A stretch of DNA of 39,090 nucleotides, from positions 1-39,090 of the forward strand of contig JALHDI010000012.1 of NCBI GenBank assembly GCA_022839045.1, given 5' to 3'. This DNA comes from Sporomusaceae bacterium. Its GTDB lineage: Bacteria; Bacillota_C; Negativicutes; Sporomusales_B; UBA7701. Numbering within the stretch: position 1 is the stretch's first letter; each line of letters opens with the position of its first letter. Of this stretch, positions 24,624-33,786 are shown in pieces. A program made the translations under genes and the position numbers. Under the pieces are notes generated by a model that had not been told where the DNA came from, searched no databases, and saw only the letters and a list, made by a program, of their open reading frames with translations.

Positions 24624-26657
24624 CTACAGCTTGAATCCGGAGATTGCTGTCTGCAGGTTCTCCGCCAGCTTCGCCAGGCTCTGGCTGGATGAGGCGATTT
24701 CCTGTATCGAGGCTAGTTGTTCCTCCGTTGCCGCCGATACGTTACGAGTTTCCGCCGCGTTCTCACTGCTTATATTATTGATCCCGCGGATAGAGTCGAC
24801 CAGCACCCGGGTATCGCCGTCCATATGATTTATTGCGGTAGATATTGCTTCGATCTGTCCGGAAAGCTGCCTGACTGCAGCGGCAATTTTATTGAACGTT
24901 TCACCGGAGGCGTTGACGACCGCGATCCCGGACTCGACTCCTTCGGCGCTGGCTTTGGTGGCGCCGACAGCATGATCCATATTAGTCTGGTTCTTCTGGA
25001 TCAATGTGCCGATCTGCTGGGCTGCCTGGTGTGATTCTTCGGCCAATTTTCTGACTTCCTCCGCCACAACCGCAAAGCCTCGCCCGTGTTCGCCGGCCCG
25101 TGCCGCTTCGATGGCGGCGTTGAGGGCAAGAAGGTTGGTCTGTCCGGCGATGGTGGAAATCAGATCAACGATTTCGCTTATTTCCTGCGATCCTTTCGCC
25201 AGCTCGGCAATTGCGGTCTGTACCGCGACGGAGCCTTCGCCGACCCGCTGCATTTGGCCGACAGCCTGTTCCACCGCCCGGTTGCCCTGTTCCGCTTCTC
25301 GGGCCGTGTCTGCGGCGATGCCCGCCACTTCGCGCGCCGTGGCGGATATTTTGGCGGTGTTGGCCGACATCTGCTCGGCGACCGCGAAGACGTCAGCGGC
25401 CGCGGCGGCTTGCTGCGCCGTGCCTTCGGCAATGCCGGTGATTGAGCCGGATACCTGGTTGGCGGCGTCGGCGAACTGCTGAGTGCTTGCCGTCAGTTCT
25501 TCGCTCGCTGCGGCTACCTGGTCGGACTGCGAGCTCACCTTGGCTATCAGGGTCCGCAGACTTGATCTCATATCATGGAAGCCGTTTGCCAATTGGCCGA
25601 TTTCGTCCCGGGAGAAAATCTTTGCCTCCTGTTCTCTGAAGTCCCCCCGGTTCATAAGCAGGCATTCGTCACGGATAAGCTGAATCGGCTTTGCGAATCG
25701 TTTGCTGATGATGACGATCAGTAGTACGGCGATAATGACGAAAGCCGCGGAGATGGCGAGCATGCTGCGGGCAAAGGCCGTCATTGCCCTGGTAACTTCC
25801 GCCTCGGGGGCAGTTACTGCCATTACCCACCGCTGGTCGCCGGGCAGGAGGATAGGGGTAAAGACGCCGATCCGTTCGACACCGCCAAAAATGTATTTCC
25901 CCAACACCTGTTTTTCAGTGCCGTTTTTGAACAACTTAATGAGATTGTCGTCAAGTTCGTTGTCCGGCAGTTTTAAACCAGGGTCGATTTTTTTCTGGGT
26001 GAGCTGCAACTTAAAGACGGCTTCGGGTATCGTGGCATGGGCGATAACTAAGCCGCTTCTGGCGCCGACGAAACCGTAACCGCTTTCTTCGAATTTTACC
26101 GCTTTTACTAGTTCGGTGATTTTCTCCAGGGTGTATGTGCCGACAAGCACCCCCGTCAGCTGCCCGTTGTCGAACACCGGCACCGCCAGTATGACGGCGG
26201 CTTTTTTGGCCAGCTTAGTCACCATCGGCTCGGACACGGCGGCTTTTTTGGTCGCCACGACTTTTTTGAAGTAGTCGCGGTCGCCGAGGTGCACGGTGTC
26301 GCCGGCCATACGGATTGACATGCCATCAAGGAAAACAAAGTTGAGGGAATCGAACTTCCCTATTCGCTTATGGGCCTCGGCGAGCGCGGCGACGATTTGG
26401 GGGCGGTCGCTAGCGGTCCGCAGAGCCGGCAAGCTGGCAAGGTCTTCGAGGTGAACGATTGCCGTCAGGATATCGGCCTGAATGCGATTGGCATTGTCCT
26501 GGCCGATGGCTGCGGCTGTCTCGTCGGCACTTTTGCTTAGAAACTGCAATGAGAAATAGTAGCTGATTCCGGATAAGATTCCGAAGGAAAGGATAAACAG
26601 CGGCAGCAAGATTAGCAGAAGTTTCGTTCTTATACTTTTTATATCCATCACCCTCAC
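24624..26657 (-). CDS. Methyl-accepting chemotaxis protein with dCache sensor
   Basis: The 677-residue receptor has a first membrane span (about 12-32) and a long periplasmic double-Cache domain (about 40-290) with [38 protein letters not shown] and [20 protein letters not shown] second span (about 300-322), a HAMP domain, and a signalling domain with the hairpin tip [51 protein letters not shown] follow. dCache_1 domains commonly bind amino acids or carboxylates. The listed start is GTG; an ATG three codons in (26646-26648) is an equally good start. It lies between the GntR gene and the 2-oxoacid oxidoreductase genes, so it may detect the same substrate. Confidence 0.92.
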   Translation of the reverse strand: MRVMDIKSIRTKLLLILLPLFILSFGILSGISYYFSLQFLSKSADETAAAIGQDNANRIQADILTAIVHLEDLASLPALRTASDRPQIVAALAEAHKRIGKFDSLNFVFLDGMSIRMAGDTVHLGDRDYFKKVVATKKAAVSEPMVTKLAKKAAVILAVPVFDNGQLTGVLVGTYTLEKITELVKAVKFEESGYGFVGARSGLVIAHATIPEAVFKLQLTQKKIDPGLKLPDNELDDNLIKLFKNGTEKQVLGKYIFGGVERIGVFTPILLPGDQRWVMAVTAPEAEVTRAMTAFARSMLAISAAFVIIAVLLIVIISKRFAKPIQLIRDECLLMNRGDFREQEAKIFSRDEIGQLANGFHDMRSSLRTLIAKVSSQSDQVAAASEELTASTQQFADAANQVSGSITGIAEGTAQQAAAAADVFAVAEQMSANTAKISATAREVAGIAADTAREAEQGNRAVEQAVGQMQRVGEGSVAVQTAIAELAKGSQEISEIVDLISTIAGQTNLLALNAAIEAARAGEHGRGFAVVAEEVRKLAEESHQAAQQIGTLIQKNQTNMDHAVGATKASAEGVESGIAVVNASGETFNKIAAAVRQLSGQIEAISTAINHMDGDTRVLVDSIRGINNISSENAAETRNVSAATEEQLASIQEIASSSQSLAKLAENLQTAISGFKL

Positions 26658-26680
26658 GGATTTATTAGGGTTATCACAAA

Positions 26681-26721
26681 AGAGGAACGCCGACAGTCTC
26701 CCGACCGGCAGACATTCCTCT
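26681..26721 (-). terminator. Probable terminator of the hydroxyacid/2-oxoacid gene cluster
   Basis: AGAGGAA (26681-26687) pairs with TTCCTCT (26715-26721), with an inner GCCG/CGGC stem and an asymmetric internal loop. The minus strand continues TTTTG. It lies 23 bases past the beta-subunit stop and before the chemoreceptor gene. Confidence 0.6.
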
Positions 26722-26744
26722 TCTGTTGCCCCCGCCTGCGGCAG

Positions 26745-28022
26745 TTAGCCGCAGGACACTATGCGTTTTAGCTGGGCGTAGGAATGGTCTACATACTCTT
26801 GAAGCTGGGCTATTTCCTCGGCCGACAGGTGGGCGAACCGCTTCATCATCCCGGTGAAGTCCTGGATGGGCGCCGGGTTTTTCACCTCGTGGGTGAACCT
26901 GATGACGCCGTTTTCGGCCTCCCACAGCGGGAAGTAGTTGGTCTCGACCGCCACTTTGGTGATTTCGACGACCTTTTCGGTCTCGAATTTCCAGCCGGTC
27001 GGGCAGGGGGTGAGGACGTGAATATAGGCCATGCCGCGTTTGACCGCCTCTTTGGCTTTGAGGAGCTTGCGCATGAAGTCCTCAGGATACGCGAGGGTGG
27101 CGGTGGCAACGTATTCGATATTGTGGAAGGCCATCAGGAGCGGCACATTCTTCGGCATTCCCTGGCGGCCGCGCCCGCGCGATCCGACTTGGGTGGTGTT
27201 GGTCCAACTGCCGAAGGGGGTGGTGCTGCTGCGCTGGATGCCGGTGTTCATGTAGGCTTCGTTGTCGTAGCAGATATAAAGTATCCGCTCGCCTCTCTCG
27301 GCGGCTCCCGACAAGGCTCCGAAGCCCAGGTCGGCGGTCGCGCCGTCGCCGATTATCCCGACGCAGATGGTTTCTTTGCCGATATGTTTGAAGTAACGGG
27401 CTACCCCGGTCGCACTAGACGGTACCTGGGTCATCAGCGTTCCGTAGTAAGGCACCTTGGCCTTCGAGCTCAGCACGTTGCAGCTCGGGGCGCCGAAGAG
27501 GACGATATCCTTGCCCAAAATCTGAAGCACCTGCCGGTCCAGGAGTTCCATCCCGCAGCCGGCGCAATACGGCAGCCCCGGGGAGAGCAGGTCCTCGCCC
27601 AGTTGCTCGGCTACGACCGAAGCTTTCTCGAAGGTGAGGATATTGTTCGGACATGCTTTGGCGCAAGCGGCATCGCCGCCGCATTGATCGCATTTCTGCG
27701 ATTTATGCTCGTTTTGCCGGGGGTATATTCCACCATAAGGGCAAACCAGGTTACAGATGCTGCAGCCCACGCAACGGTCGGCATCGAGCACGACCGTACC
27801 GGCTGCCGACCGGCTTAGAGCGCCGGTGGGGCAAACATCGAGACATTCCGCCCGGCTGCACTGATTGCAGGTGAGGACGCTATGATAATTTACTTCCGGC
27901 AGGTCTATTTTTTCGAGAACGGGTTCGGAACACGCCCCCGCTCTCTGTCCGCATGCTTCGACGCACAGGCTGCATGAAGGCGGGCAGTTGGTCTTGCGGA
28001 CCACAAGGGTGTTGTTTAACAT
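26745..28022 (-). CDS. 2-oxoacid:acceptor oxidoreductase, ferredoxin-beta (TPP) fusion subunit
   Basis: The 425-residue protein has two parts. Residues 1-130 form a polyferredoxin-like domain with about 16 cysteines in motifs such as CNQC-x4-C-x3-CP, CVGCSICNLVCP and CDQC-x5-C-x3-CP, which could hold up to four 4Fe-4S clusters. Residues 150-400 are a TPP-binding beta subunit: YCAGCG (153-156), GDGATADLGF and NEAYMNTGIQRS (the Mg/TPP motif), TPCPTGW. It catalyses the TPP step of 2-oxoacid oxidation to acyl-CoA with the alpha and gamma subunits. The ATG follows AAAGGAGG. It is the last gene of the cluster. In many 2-oxoacid oxidoreductases the beta subunit lacks the N-terminal domain; the PadI-type proteins are the nearest arrangement that I know. 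Confidence 0.9.
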   Translation of the reverse strand: MLNNTLVVRKTNCPPSCSLCVEACGQRAGACSEPVLEKIDLPEVNYHSVLTCNQCSRAECLDVCPTGALSRSAAGTVVLDADRCVGCSICNLVCPYGGIYPRQNEHKSQKCDQCGGDAACAKACPNNILTFEKASVVAEQLGEDLLSPGLPYCAGCGMELLDRQVLQILGKDIVLFGAPSCNVLSSKAKVPYYGTLMTQVPSSATGVARYFKHIGKETICVGIIGDGATADLGFGALSGAAERGERILYICYDNEAYMNTGIQRSSTTPFGSWTNTTQVGSRGRGRQGMPKNVPLLMAFHNIEYVATATLAYPEDFMRKLLKAKEAVKRGMAYIHVLTPCPTGWKFETEKVVEITKVAVETNYFPLWEAENGVIRFTHEVKNPAPIQDFTGMMKRFAHLSAEEIAQLQEYVDHSYAQLKRIVSCG

Positions 28023-28042
28023 GGCCTTTCCTCCTTTAGCGG

Positions 28043-29299
28043 TCAAATCGCTCGGTTTCCACGGTACTGCGTCATCAGCCAGCAAGCCGTTTCCCGGGGC
28101 TTGGCGAGCAGGAGCTCGCGGTATTTTCCGACCGGGACCCGCTCTCTGATAAGGTAGTGGAAGACTCCCGGATGGACATACTTCTGGTTGAGGCCCTCAG
28201 CCCCCGCCAGTATGCCGTCCTTGACCACCAGTTTGAGGAAACCCGTGCCGTCCGTTTTTTCGAAGGTTTCGTAGCCTGCGCCGGCCGGTGCGGCGGTGGT
28301 GCCGACGCTGAAGAGGTGTTCGTCGAAGCAGCGAAGGTAGTTGCCGGCGATCCAGCCCTTGTATTCGATCGTTTCGCCGGCCATATTGGCGCCGGCCACC
28401 TTGCCCTGCTGCACGGCTTCGGGAAGTATCGGGCAGGGGGCGTTCTGGCTGTCGTCGAAGGAGGGTGCGGCGGCGACGTCGCCGGCGGCGTAAACATCGG
28501 GGAGATTGGTTTCCATGTGACGGCCGACCTTGAGGCCGCCGGCGGCGACGGGAATGAGGCCGTCCGCAACGATGTTGGCGGCGACGCCGGTGGCGATGAT
28601 CAGCCGGTCGACAGTCAGCGTCCGGCCGTCGCTCAGCTTAAGTTCCAGCTTGTCGGCCGTTTTCCCGACCGAGGTAAGCGTGGTCTTGGCAAGGACCTGG
28701 CCGCCGTGTTTGGCGAATGCTTTTTCGAGGACGGCGACGCTTTTCGGGTCGAAATATTTGCGCAGGAGGGAGCTCCGGGCGATGATGGTGACGGCATGAC
28801 CGGCGTGGCAGAGTTTTTCCGCCGCTTCCACCGCTACGAGGCCGGCGCCGTAGATGGCGATTTCCTGCTTTTTGCCGAGGGTTTTCTGCAGCCGTTCGAA
28901 ATCGCCGTAGGTTCTGAAGGTGTAAATCTGTCCAGCCGGCAGGTTTTCGACGGGCGGCACCTGGGGGGCGGCCCCGGTGGCGATGAGCAGTTTGTCGTAT
29001 GGCTCGCGCTCGCCGCCGGCGTACTCTACTTCCTTCTTGTCGGGCAGAAGGGCGACTACCTCTTTGCCGCGGACGAGCTGGATATCAAGCGCGTCAAGAG
29101 TTTCCCGGCCTTTGAGGAAGAGATCCTGTTCGCTGAGTTCTTGGCTGATCAGATAGGGCAGCATCGCCGGCGAGTAAGGGAGCGATTCTTCTCTGGTGAC
29201 AAGCTTTATCTCCGCGGATTTGTCGGCGCTGCGGATCGCCTTGGCAGCGGCGAGGGCGGCGGGCCCGGCGCCGATTATCAGATGTTTGATCCTGTCCAT
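28043..29299 (-). CDS. FAD/NAD-dependent pyridine nucleotide oxidoreductase subunit (PadH-like)
   Basis: The 418-residue flavoprotein has an FAD dinucleotide fold at the N-terminus (HLIIGAGPAALAAAKAI), a second NAD(P)-binding fold (IAIYGAGLVAVEAAEKL, about 150-165), the FAD signature DVYAAGDVAAAP and a short C-terminal domain. It lacks the CxxxxC redox disulfide of lipoamide dehydrogenase, so it is of the NADH oxidase/ferredoxin reductase type. It sits between the alpha and beta subunits of the 2-oxoacid oxidoreductase. In the phenylglyoxylate dehydrogenase arrangement this subunit passes electrons to NAD. The start ATG (29297-29299) follows AGGAGG; I discount the upstream in-frame extension because it overlaps the alpha gene. 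Confidence 0.9.
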   Translation of the reverse strand: MDRIKHLIIGAGPAALAAAKAIRSADKSAEIKLVTREESLPYSPAMLPYLISQELSEQDLFLKGRETLDALDIQLVRGKEVVALLPDKKEVEYAGGEREPYDKLLIATGAAPQVPPVENLPAGQIYTFRTYGDFERLQKTLGKKQEIAIYGAGLVAVEAAEKLCHAGHAVTIIARSSLLRKYFDPKSVAVLEKAFAKHGGQVLAKTTLTSVGKTADKLELKLSDGRTLTVDRLIIATGVAANIVADGLIPVAAGGLKVGRHMETNLPDVYAAGDVAAAPSFDDSQNAPCPILPEAVQQGKVAGANMAGETIEYKGWIAGNYLRCFDEHLFSVGTTAAPAGAGYETFEKTDGTGFLKLVVKDGILAGAEGLNQKYVHPGVFHYLIRERVPVGKYRELLLAKPRETACWLMTQYRGNRAI

Positions 29300-29313
29300 A
29301 GCGTCCTCCTTTT

Positions 29314-30489
29314 TCAATCCCATATCAGCCAATTGGTCTCCGCCGTTTTCTGGCCTTTCAGGGCGGCAGCAGTGACGTTCAGGGCCTTTTCGATGTGGTC
29401 GTAGGTGATATCGGTATTGCACAAGCCGTCAATAAAGTCGAGTGTCATGGGCGGGTTGGCCATATCGGCCAGTACGGCCCGCAGTTCCATGTACAGGTGC
29501 CCGCAGTTCCAGCCCAGGCAGACGCTGCGATCGATAACCGCGACCGCCTTTTTGCCTTCGAGAATTTCTTTCAGCCTTTCCCGCGGATACGGCCGGAACA
29601 CCCGCATCTTTACCAGACCCGCTTTCAGCCCCCGCTCCCGCGCCGCATCGACGACCACTCTGGACGTGCCGGCGCAGCTTCCGGCGGTGAGGACGAGAAT
29701 TTCCGCGTCGTCTGCACGGTAGGTATCGACCATGCCGCCGTATTCGCGGCCGAAAATGGCCTTGAATTCCTGTTCGATGGCGGCAATTTTAGCTTTCGCG
29801 GCTTCAAACGCCTGCATTGTCTTATAGCGGTACTCGGCGAATTCTTTGCCGACGATGCTGGGGCTGAAATGCAAATTTTCGCCGGAAACCAGCGTCGTTC
29901 TGCCGCTGTTTTTTACCGGGGCGAGGAATTTGTCGACGTCTTCTTGCGTGGGGATCTCGACCCGCTCGGACAAGTGGGAAAGATAAAACCCGTCATATGC
30001 GACGACCACCGGCAACAGAACGTCCGGGTCCTCGGCAAGGCGATAGGCCATGATCACCGAGTCGAGGATTTCCTGGCAAGTTTCGGGCTCGATTTGGATC
30101 CAGCCGCTGTCACGGATGCTCATGATGTCCTGGCGTCCGCCGCCGACACCGCGCATCGAAGGCGTTTCGCGGGTGACGTCGACCATTACCGCCGGTATAC
30201 GCATGCCGGCACAGTACATGAGGGCTTCGTTCATATACGCCAGACCCCAGGAGGATGTGGCGGTGAAGACCCGGCCCCCGGCCACCCCGGCAGCGGTGAT
30301 GACGCTCATCGAAGTGTGTTCGCCCTCGACCTCAACCATTTCGCAGTCAAGCTGCCCATCGGCGTGAAAGTGCGCCAGTTCTTCCGCCAGAGGCGTCTGG
30401 GGCGTTATCGGATACATTGCGATGACATCCGGCCTTGACAGACGTACGCCATGAGCAGCAGCCTTATTGCCGGTAAGTACCTTAATCAC
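29314..30489 (-). CDS. 2-oxoacid:acceptor oxidoreductase alpha subunit
   Basis: The 391-residue alpha subunit has domain I (LTGNKAAAHGVRLSRPDVIAMYPITPQTPLAEELA, then VEGEHTSMSVITAAGVAGGRVFTATSSWGLAYMNEALMYCAGMRIPAVMV) and domain II near the C-terminus (LTAGSCAGTSRVVVDAARERGLKAGLVKMRVFRPYP). The family oxidises pyruvate, other 2-oxoacids, indolepyruvate or phenylglyoxylate. The start is GTG (30487-30489), immediately after the gamma-delta stop (TAA then GTG), with GGAGG inside the upstream gene. The exact substrate is not readable from sequence. Confidence 0.93.
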   Translation of the reverse strand: MIKVLTGNKAAAHGVRLSRPDVIAMYPITPQTPLAEELAHFHADGQLDCEMVEVEGEHTSMSVITAAGVAGGRVFTATSSWGLAYMNEALMYCAGMRIPAVMVDVTRETPSMRGVGGGRQDIMSIRDSGWIQIEPETCQEILDSVIMAYRLAEDPDVLLPVVVAYDGFYLSHLSERVEIPTQEDVDKFLAPVKNSGRTTLVSGENLHFSPSIVGKEFAEYRYKTMQAFEAAKAKIAAIEQEFKAIFGREYGGMVDTYRADDAEILVLTAGSCAGTSRVVVDAARERGLKAGLVKMRVFRPYPRERLKEILEGKKAVAVIDRSVCLGWNCGHLYMELRAVLADMANPPMTLDFIDGLCNTDITYDHIEKALNVTAAALKGQKTAETNWLIWD

Positions 30490-31377
30490 TTAAATAACCT
30501 CCTCCGCCGTCATTTTGATGGCATGGGCCGGACACATATTAGCGCAAACCCCACAGCCTTTGCAGTAATCCAAATCGGGGTGGTAGTACCCGTCATCGCC
30601 CGGCTTCATGCAGCCGACGGGGCAGTAAATGCTGCACCAGCCGCACAGTCGGCAGGGCGATTTGTCAAGTTCCGGTCTCCTGTACCGCCAGTCGCCGGTA
30701 CGAACGGTCACCAGTTTTTTGTTCGCATCGGCCCAGGCGGCAGCAAACGGGGTGGTGATCTCGGGCGATTTTATGGTTACCGGGGCATCGTGCGGCCCCT
30801 CTTCCCGTTCCGAAGCCTTTGCCGGGGTGAAACGGGTAACCTCAACTTCCGCAAAGCCCCTTTCCAGGCTGCTGATGTTTTTGGTCAGCAGCTTGCCTTG
30901 GAAGTAGAGCGCCAAAGCTTCTTTAAGGTCGTCAAGCCGCACCAGGCCGGTCGCCTTGGCGAAAGCCCCCAGCATACAGGTGTTGGTGATCGCGGTGCCG
31001 GTTTCTTCAAGGGCGATGCTCACGCCGTCTACGACGGCAAGTATCTGCTGGTTTAGCTTTAGATCGATAATGGTCTGCGCGTGCTTGGTATTGGCGATGA
31101 TTATGCCGCCGGGCTTAAAACCGTCGTAATGCGAGCGGTGTTCGGCGAGCGACTGGTCCAGCATCAGCAAAATGTCCGGCCGATAAACGCGGGTCCGCTC
31201 GCGGATCGGCGTTTCGCCGTACCGGGCGAAGGCCATAACCGCCGACCCCCGCCTTTCCACACCGAACGACGGGAATACGGAAGCGTATTTCCCCCCGAGA
31301 ACGAAAGCGTTGGCGAGCATTTCGGCGGCGATTACCGTTCCTTGTCCGCCACGGCCGTGTAACCTTATTTCACCCAT
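30490..31377 (-). CDS. 2-oxoacid:acceptor oxidoreductase gamma-delta fusion subunit
   Basis: The 295-residue protein fuses two usual subunits. Residues 1-185 are the gamma domain: MGEIRLHGRGGQGTVIAAEMLANAFVLGGKYASVFPSFGVERRGSAVMAF, which helps bind CoA. Residues 230-295 are the delta ferredoxin with two 4Fe-4S motifs, CRLCGWCSIYCPVGC and CKGCGVCANMCPAHA. It passes electrons from the TPP centre outward. The ATG follows GGAGG, 35 bases after the ACD beta stop. Fusion of gamma and delta is known in some anaerobes. Confidence 0.93.
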   Translation of the reverse strand: MGEIRLHGRGGQGTVIAAEMLANAFVLGGKYASVFPSFGVERRGSAVMAFARYGETPIRERTRVYRPDILLMLDQSLAEHRSHYDGFKPGGIIIANTKHAQTIIDLKLNQQILAVVDGVSIALEETGTAITNTCMLGAFAKATGLVRLDDLKEALALYFQGKLLTKNISSLERGFAEVEVTRFTPAKASEREEGPHDAPVTIKSPEITTPFAAAWADANKKLVTVRTGDWRYRRPELDKSPCRLCGWCSIYCPVGCMKPGDDGYYHPDLDYCKGCGVCANMCPAHAIKMTAEEVI

Positions 31378-31412
31378 TCAACAAACCTCCATCTCTATGG
31401 CGATATGACTTA

Positions 31413-32111
31413 TCATGACGACTTGAGAACAAGGCGCGCATCGACGACCGTGCAGCCGTCGGGGTAACAGAATACTGGGTTGAAATCCAGTTCGGCGATT
31501 TCGGGGTATTCGGCCAGCAGCCTCCCGGTGTTGACTATTACTTCGCAGAGGGCGTCGATATCGCAAGGCTTGTCGCCCCGCACGCCTTGCAGCAGTTTAT
31601 AAACTTTCGTTTCCCGCACCTGCCGCAAGGCTTCTTCTTTGTCCAGCGGCGCCAGGCGAAAAGAAACTTCCTTGAATACCTCCACGTATATTCCGCCCAT
31701 GCCGAACATGACGACCGGACCGAACTGGTCGTTGCGCAGACCACCCACGACTACCTCGACGCCTTTGGGCATCTGCTTCTGTACTATGACCCCGCCGACC
31801 TCGGCGCCGGGGGCGTTTTTCGCGATGTTCGCCATCATGCGGTCATATGCCCGGCCGAGTTCGTCGGCGGAGGCTATGCCGGTGATTACGCCGCCGACGT
31901 CCGATTTGTGCACTATCTGGCGGGAAAAGATTTTTATGACGACAGGGTAGCCCATGCTTTGCGCGGCCTCGATGCATTCCGTCTTGCCGGTCGCCAGCAC
32001 CGTGGCCGGGCAGGATATTTTATAGGCCCGGCAGATCTGCTGCGCCTCGAGTTCCGGGATGACCGTGTCCCCCGCGGCTATACTGCTGGTGATTATTTTC
32101 CGACAGTCCAT
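31413..32111 (-). CDS. ADP-forming acyl-CoA synthetase (acetate-CoA ligase), beta subunit, ATP-grasp
   Basis: The 232-residue ATP-grasp domain has a GYPVVIKIFSRQIVHKSDVGGV motif with the phospho-accepting histidine of the nucleotide site (about residue 68). VIVQKQMPKGVEVVVGGLRNDQFGPVVMFGMGGIYVEV and ELDFNPVF complete it. It takes the phosphoryl group from the alpha subunit and makes ATP from ADP. It follows the alpha gene by 27 bases. Separate alpha and beta genes are typical of archaeal-type ACD; fused forms also exist. Confidence 0.93.
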   Translation of the reverse strand: MDCRKIITSSIAAGDTVIPELEAQQICRAYKISCPATVLATGKTECIEAAQSMGYPVVIKIFSRQIVHKSDVGGVITGIASADELGRAYDRMMANIAKNAPGAEVGGVIVQKQMPKGVEVVVGGLRNDQFGPVVMFGMGGIYVEVFKEVSFRLAPLDKEEALRQVRETKVYKLLQGVRGDKPCDIDALCEVIVNTGRLLAEYPEIAELDFNPVFCYPDGCTVVDARLVLKSS

Positions 32112-32138
32112 ACTGACCCCCCAAATCCGTTCTATTGG

Positions 32139-33572
32139 CTAGGCGTTTCGCCGCCGATACTCGCTGTATCTGACCATGTTGACCATAACCCGGGCGGCGT
32201 CGTCCGGGAATTCGAAGGTCGGCAGGCCCTGTTCCTCGAGCAGCGTCCGGCATCTGGCGACCGCGTTGCCGGCCAGCATGACCGACAGCAGCGGTTTTTT
32301 CTTTTCATCCGGCACCGAATTGTAGCCTTCGACGATGGCTGTGGCCAATTCGTCGTCTTTGATGAATCCCGGGGGAGTCGTCATGAAGATGATGCCGTCG
32401 ATGCCGTCGTCGTTCATCAGCAGTTTGAGAACGTCGGTGTGCATCTTGGGATTGACCGAGGCGGTCATGTCGATGTAGCCGTCCGGATTGCCGATGTTGG
32501 CGCTGGCAACAAGGTACTTCGCCGCTTCCTGTTTGAGGTCGTCGCTGAAATGGGCCAGCGAGACTTCGCCTGTTGACATCAGCTCGTCGACGCAGATGGT
32601 GCTCGGTCCGCCCACGACGGTGAGGATGGCGATCCGGTTGCCTTTGGGGAGGGGCATTTTATCGAACACCCTTGCGGTGTGGTAAAATTCGGCGACGCTC
32701 TGCGCCCTGATCACGCCGGCCTGGCGGAAGGCGCCGTCGTAGACGTCGTTGTTGCCGGCGATGGAGGCGGTGTGGCTCTGAGCGACATTGGTGCCCAGCG
32801 AGGTTTTCCCGCCCTTGATGACGACGATCGGTTTCCGCCGCGTCACTTTGGCGGCGATGTCGATCAGGCCGCGGGCATCGGCGATACCCTCCATGTACAT
32901 GGCGATGACCTTGGTTTTCTCGTCGTCGCCCATATAAGCCAGCAGGTCGCGGAAGTCCAGGTCGGCCATGTTGCCGAGGGAGACGAATTTGTTGACGCCG
33001 ACCAGCTTCTGGTCCCTGGCCCAGCGCAGAAAGGAGGTGGCGAAGGCCGCGCTCTGACTGACGATGCTGACGCCGCCTTGCGGGGTGTTGGGCGGCACGC
33101 TGAAGGTGGTATTGATGCCGTTATAGGTATCGGCCACGCCCTGACAGTTCGGTCCGATGAGGCGGGCGCCGCTCGCTTTGATGGTCGCAATGAGCTCGCT
33201 CTGCAGCTGCTCGCCTTCGGCGGTGGCCATTTCCTTGAAACCGGCGGTGACTACGGCGACCGCTCCGGCGTCGCCTTTCTCGCCGCGCCGCCGGGCGATC
33301 TGCCGGGCTATACCCAGGCTGTGCTGAGCGCCGACGGCGATGACGACGAGGTCGACCGGCTCAGGGATAGACATGAGATCCGGGTAGCATTTCAGGCCGG
33401 CAATCTCATCCGACCGGGGGTTGACGGGAAATACCTTGCCGGTCAGGCTCATCTGTTTGGCGAACTGCACTATCTGGTTGTTGGGACTGCCCGGCGTCGC
33501 CGAAGCGCCGACCACGGCGACGCCCCGAGGCTTGAAAAAGTTGTCGATGGGGGCTGTGAACGGTTCCGCCAT
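32139..33572 (-). CDS. ADP-forming acyl-CoA synthetase (acetate-CoA ligase), alpha subunit
   Basis: The 477-residue protein has a CoA-binding Rossmann domain (PRGVAVVGASATPGSPNNQIVQ), two succinyl-CoA ligase-like domains (RLIGPNCQGVADTYNGINTTF; SIVSQSAAFATSFLRWA; FVSLGNMADLDFRDLL) and the phospho-histidine segment QSHTASIAG with His267. It converts an acyl-CoA plus phosphate to the free acid, passing phosphate to the beta subunit. With the 2-oxoacid oxidoreductase downstream, its likely role is to conserve the thioester energy as ATP. The ATG follows AAGGAGGAAG at slightly long spacing. Confidence 0.93.
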   Translation of the reverse strand: MAEPFTAPIDNFFKPRGVAVVGASATPGSPNNQIVQFAKQMSLTGKVFPVNPRSDEIAGLKCYPDLMSIPEPVDLVVIAVGAQHSLGIARQIARRRGEKGDAGAVAVVTAGFKEMATAEGEQLQSELIATIKASGARLIGPNCQGVADTYNGINTTFSVPPNTPQGGVSIVSQSAAFATSFLRWARDQKLVGVNKFVSLGNMADLDFRDLLAYMGDDEKTKVIAMYMEGIADARGLIDIAAKVTRRKPIVVIKGGKTSLGTNVAQSHTASIAGNNDVYDGAFRQAGVIRAQSVAEFYHTARVFDKMPLPKGNRIAILTVVGGPSTICVDELMSTGEVSLAHFSDDLKQEAAKYLVASANIGNPDGYIDMTASVNPKMHTDVLKLLMNDDGIDGIIFMTTPPGFIKDDELATAIVEGYNSVPDEKKKPLLSVMLAGNAVARCRTLLEEQGLPTFEFPDDAARVMVNMVRYSEYRRRNA

Positions 33573-33786
33573 CTCTGCCGCTTCCTCCTTATAAATCTCG
33601 CGGGCAAAGGCTATGCCCGGGAGATTTTGAGAAAATATTCACATATTATGGTCATAATAGTCGTGATCAGGGCCGGAGGGGTCTATTTTTTGCTTTTATC
33701 TGTTCCGCCGCCGGCAGGACGCAGGCCTGCGGGTTCCAGCCACGCGGCCTTGCCCTGCCGGAGTTAGCGGCGGGAAGTACTTGTCA
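33573..33786 (-). promoter_or_regulatory. Structured region between the dehydrogenase and ADP-forming synthetase genes
   Basis: This 214-base gap splits the cluster. Just after the dehydrogenase stop there is a long branched stem: 33705-33718 with 33754-33773, CCGCCG and CCGGCAGG arms, inner palindrome GCAGGCCTGC at 33721-33730. No T run follows. Next comes a palindrome TATTATG-GT-CATAATA (33644-33659) and, just before the ribosome binding site, a CGGGCA/TGCCCG hairpin (33601-33619). A separate promoter and operator for the synthetase and oxidoreductase genes is inferred, but I cannot assign -35/-10 boxes with confidence. Confidence 0.45.

Noticed and set aside
28157..29404. Long plus-strand frame opposite the FAD oxidoreductase
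   Set aside because: It is a mirror of the strong minus-strand gene, with no recognisable motif. The minus-strand protein has two clear nucleotide-binding folds.
32679..33767. Long plus-strand frame opposite the ACD alpha gene
   Set aside because: It is antisense to a conserved enzyme with an intact phospho-histidine motif, and its translation shows repetitive Asp/Gly/Val composition.
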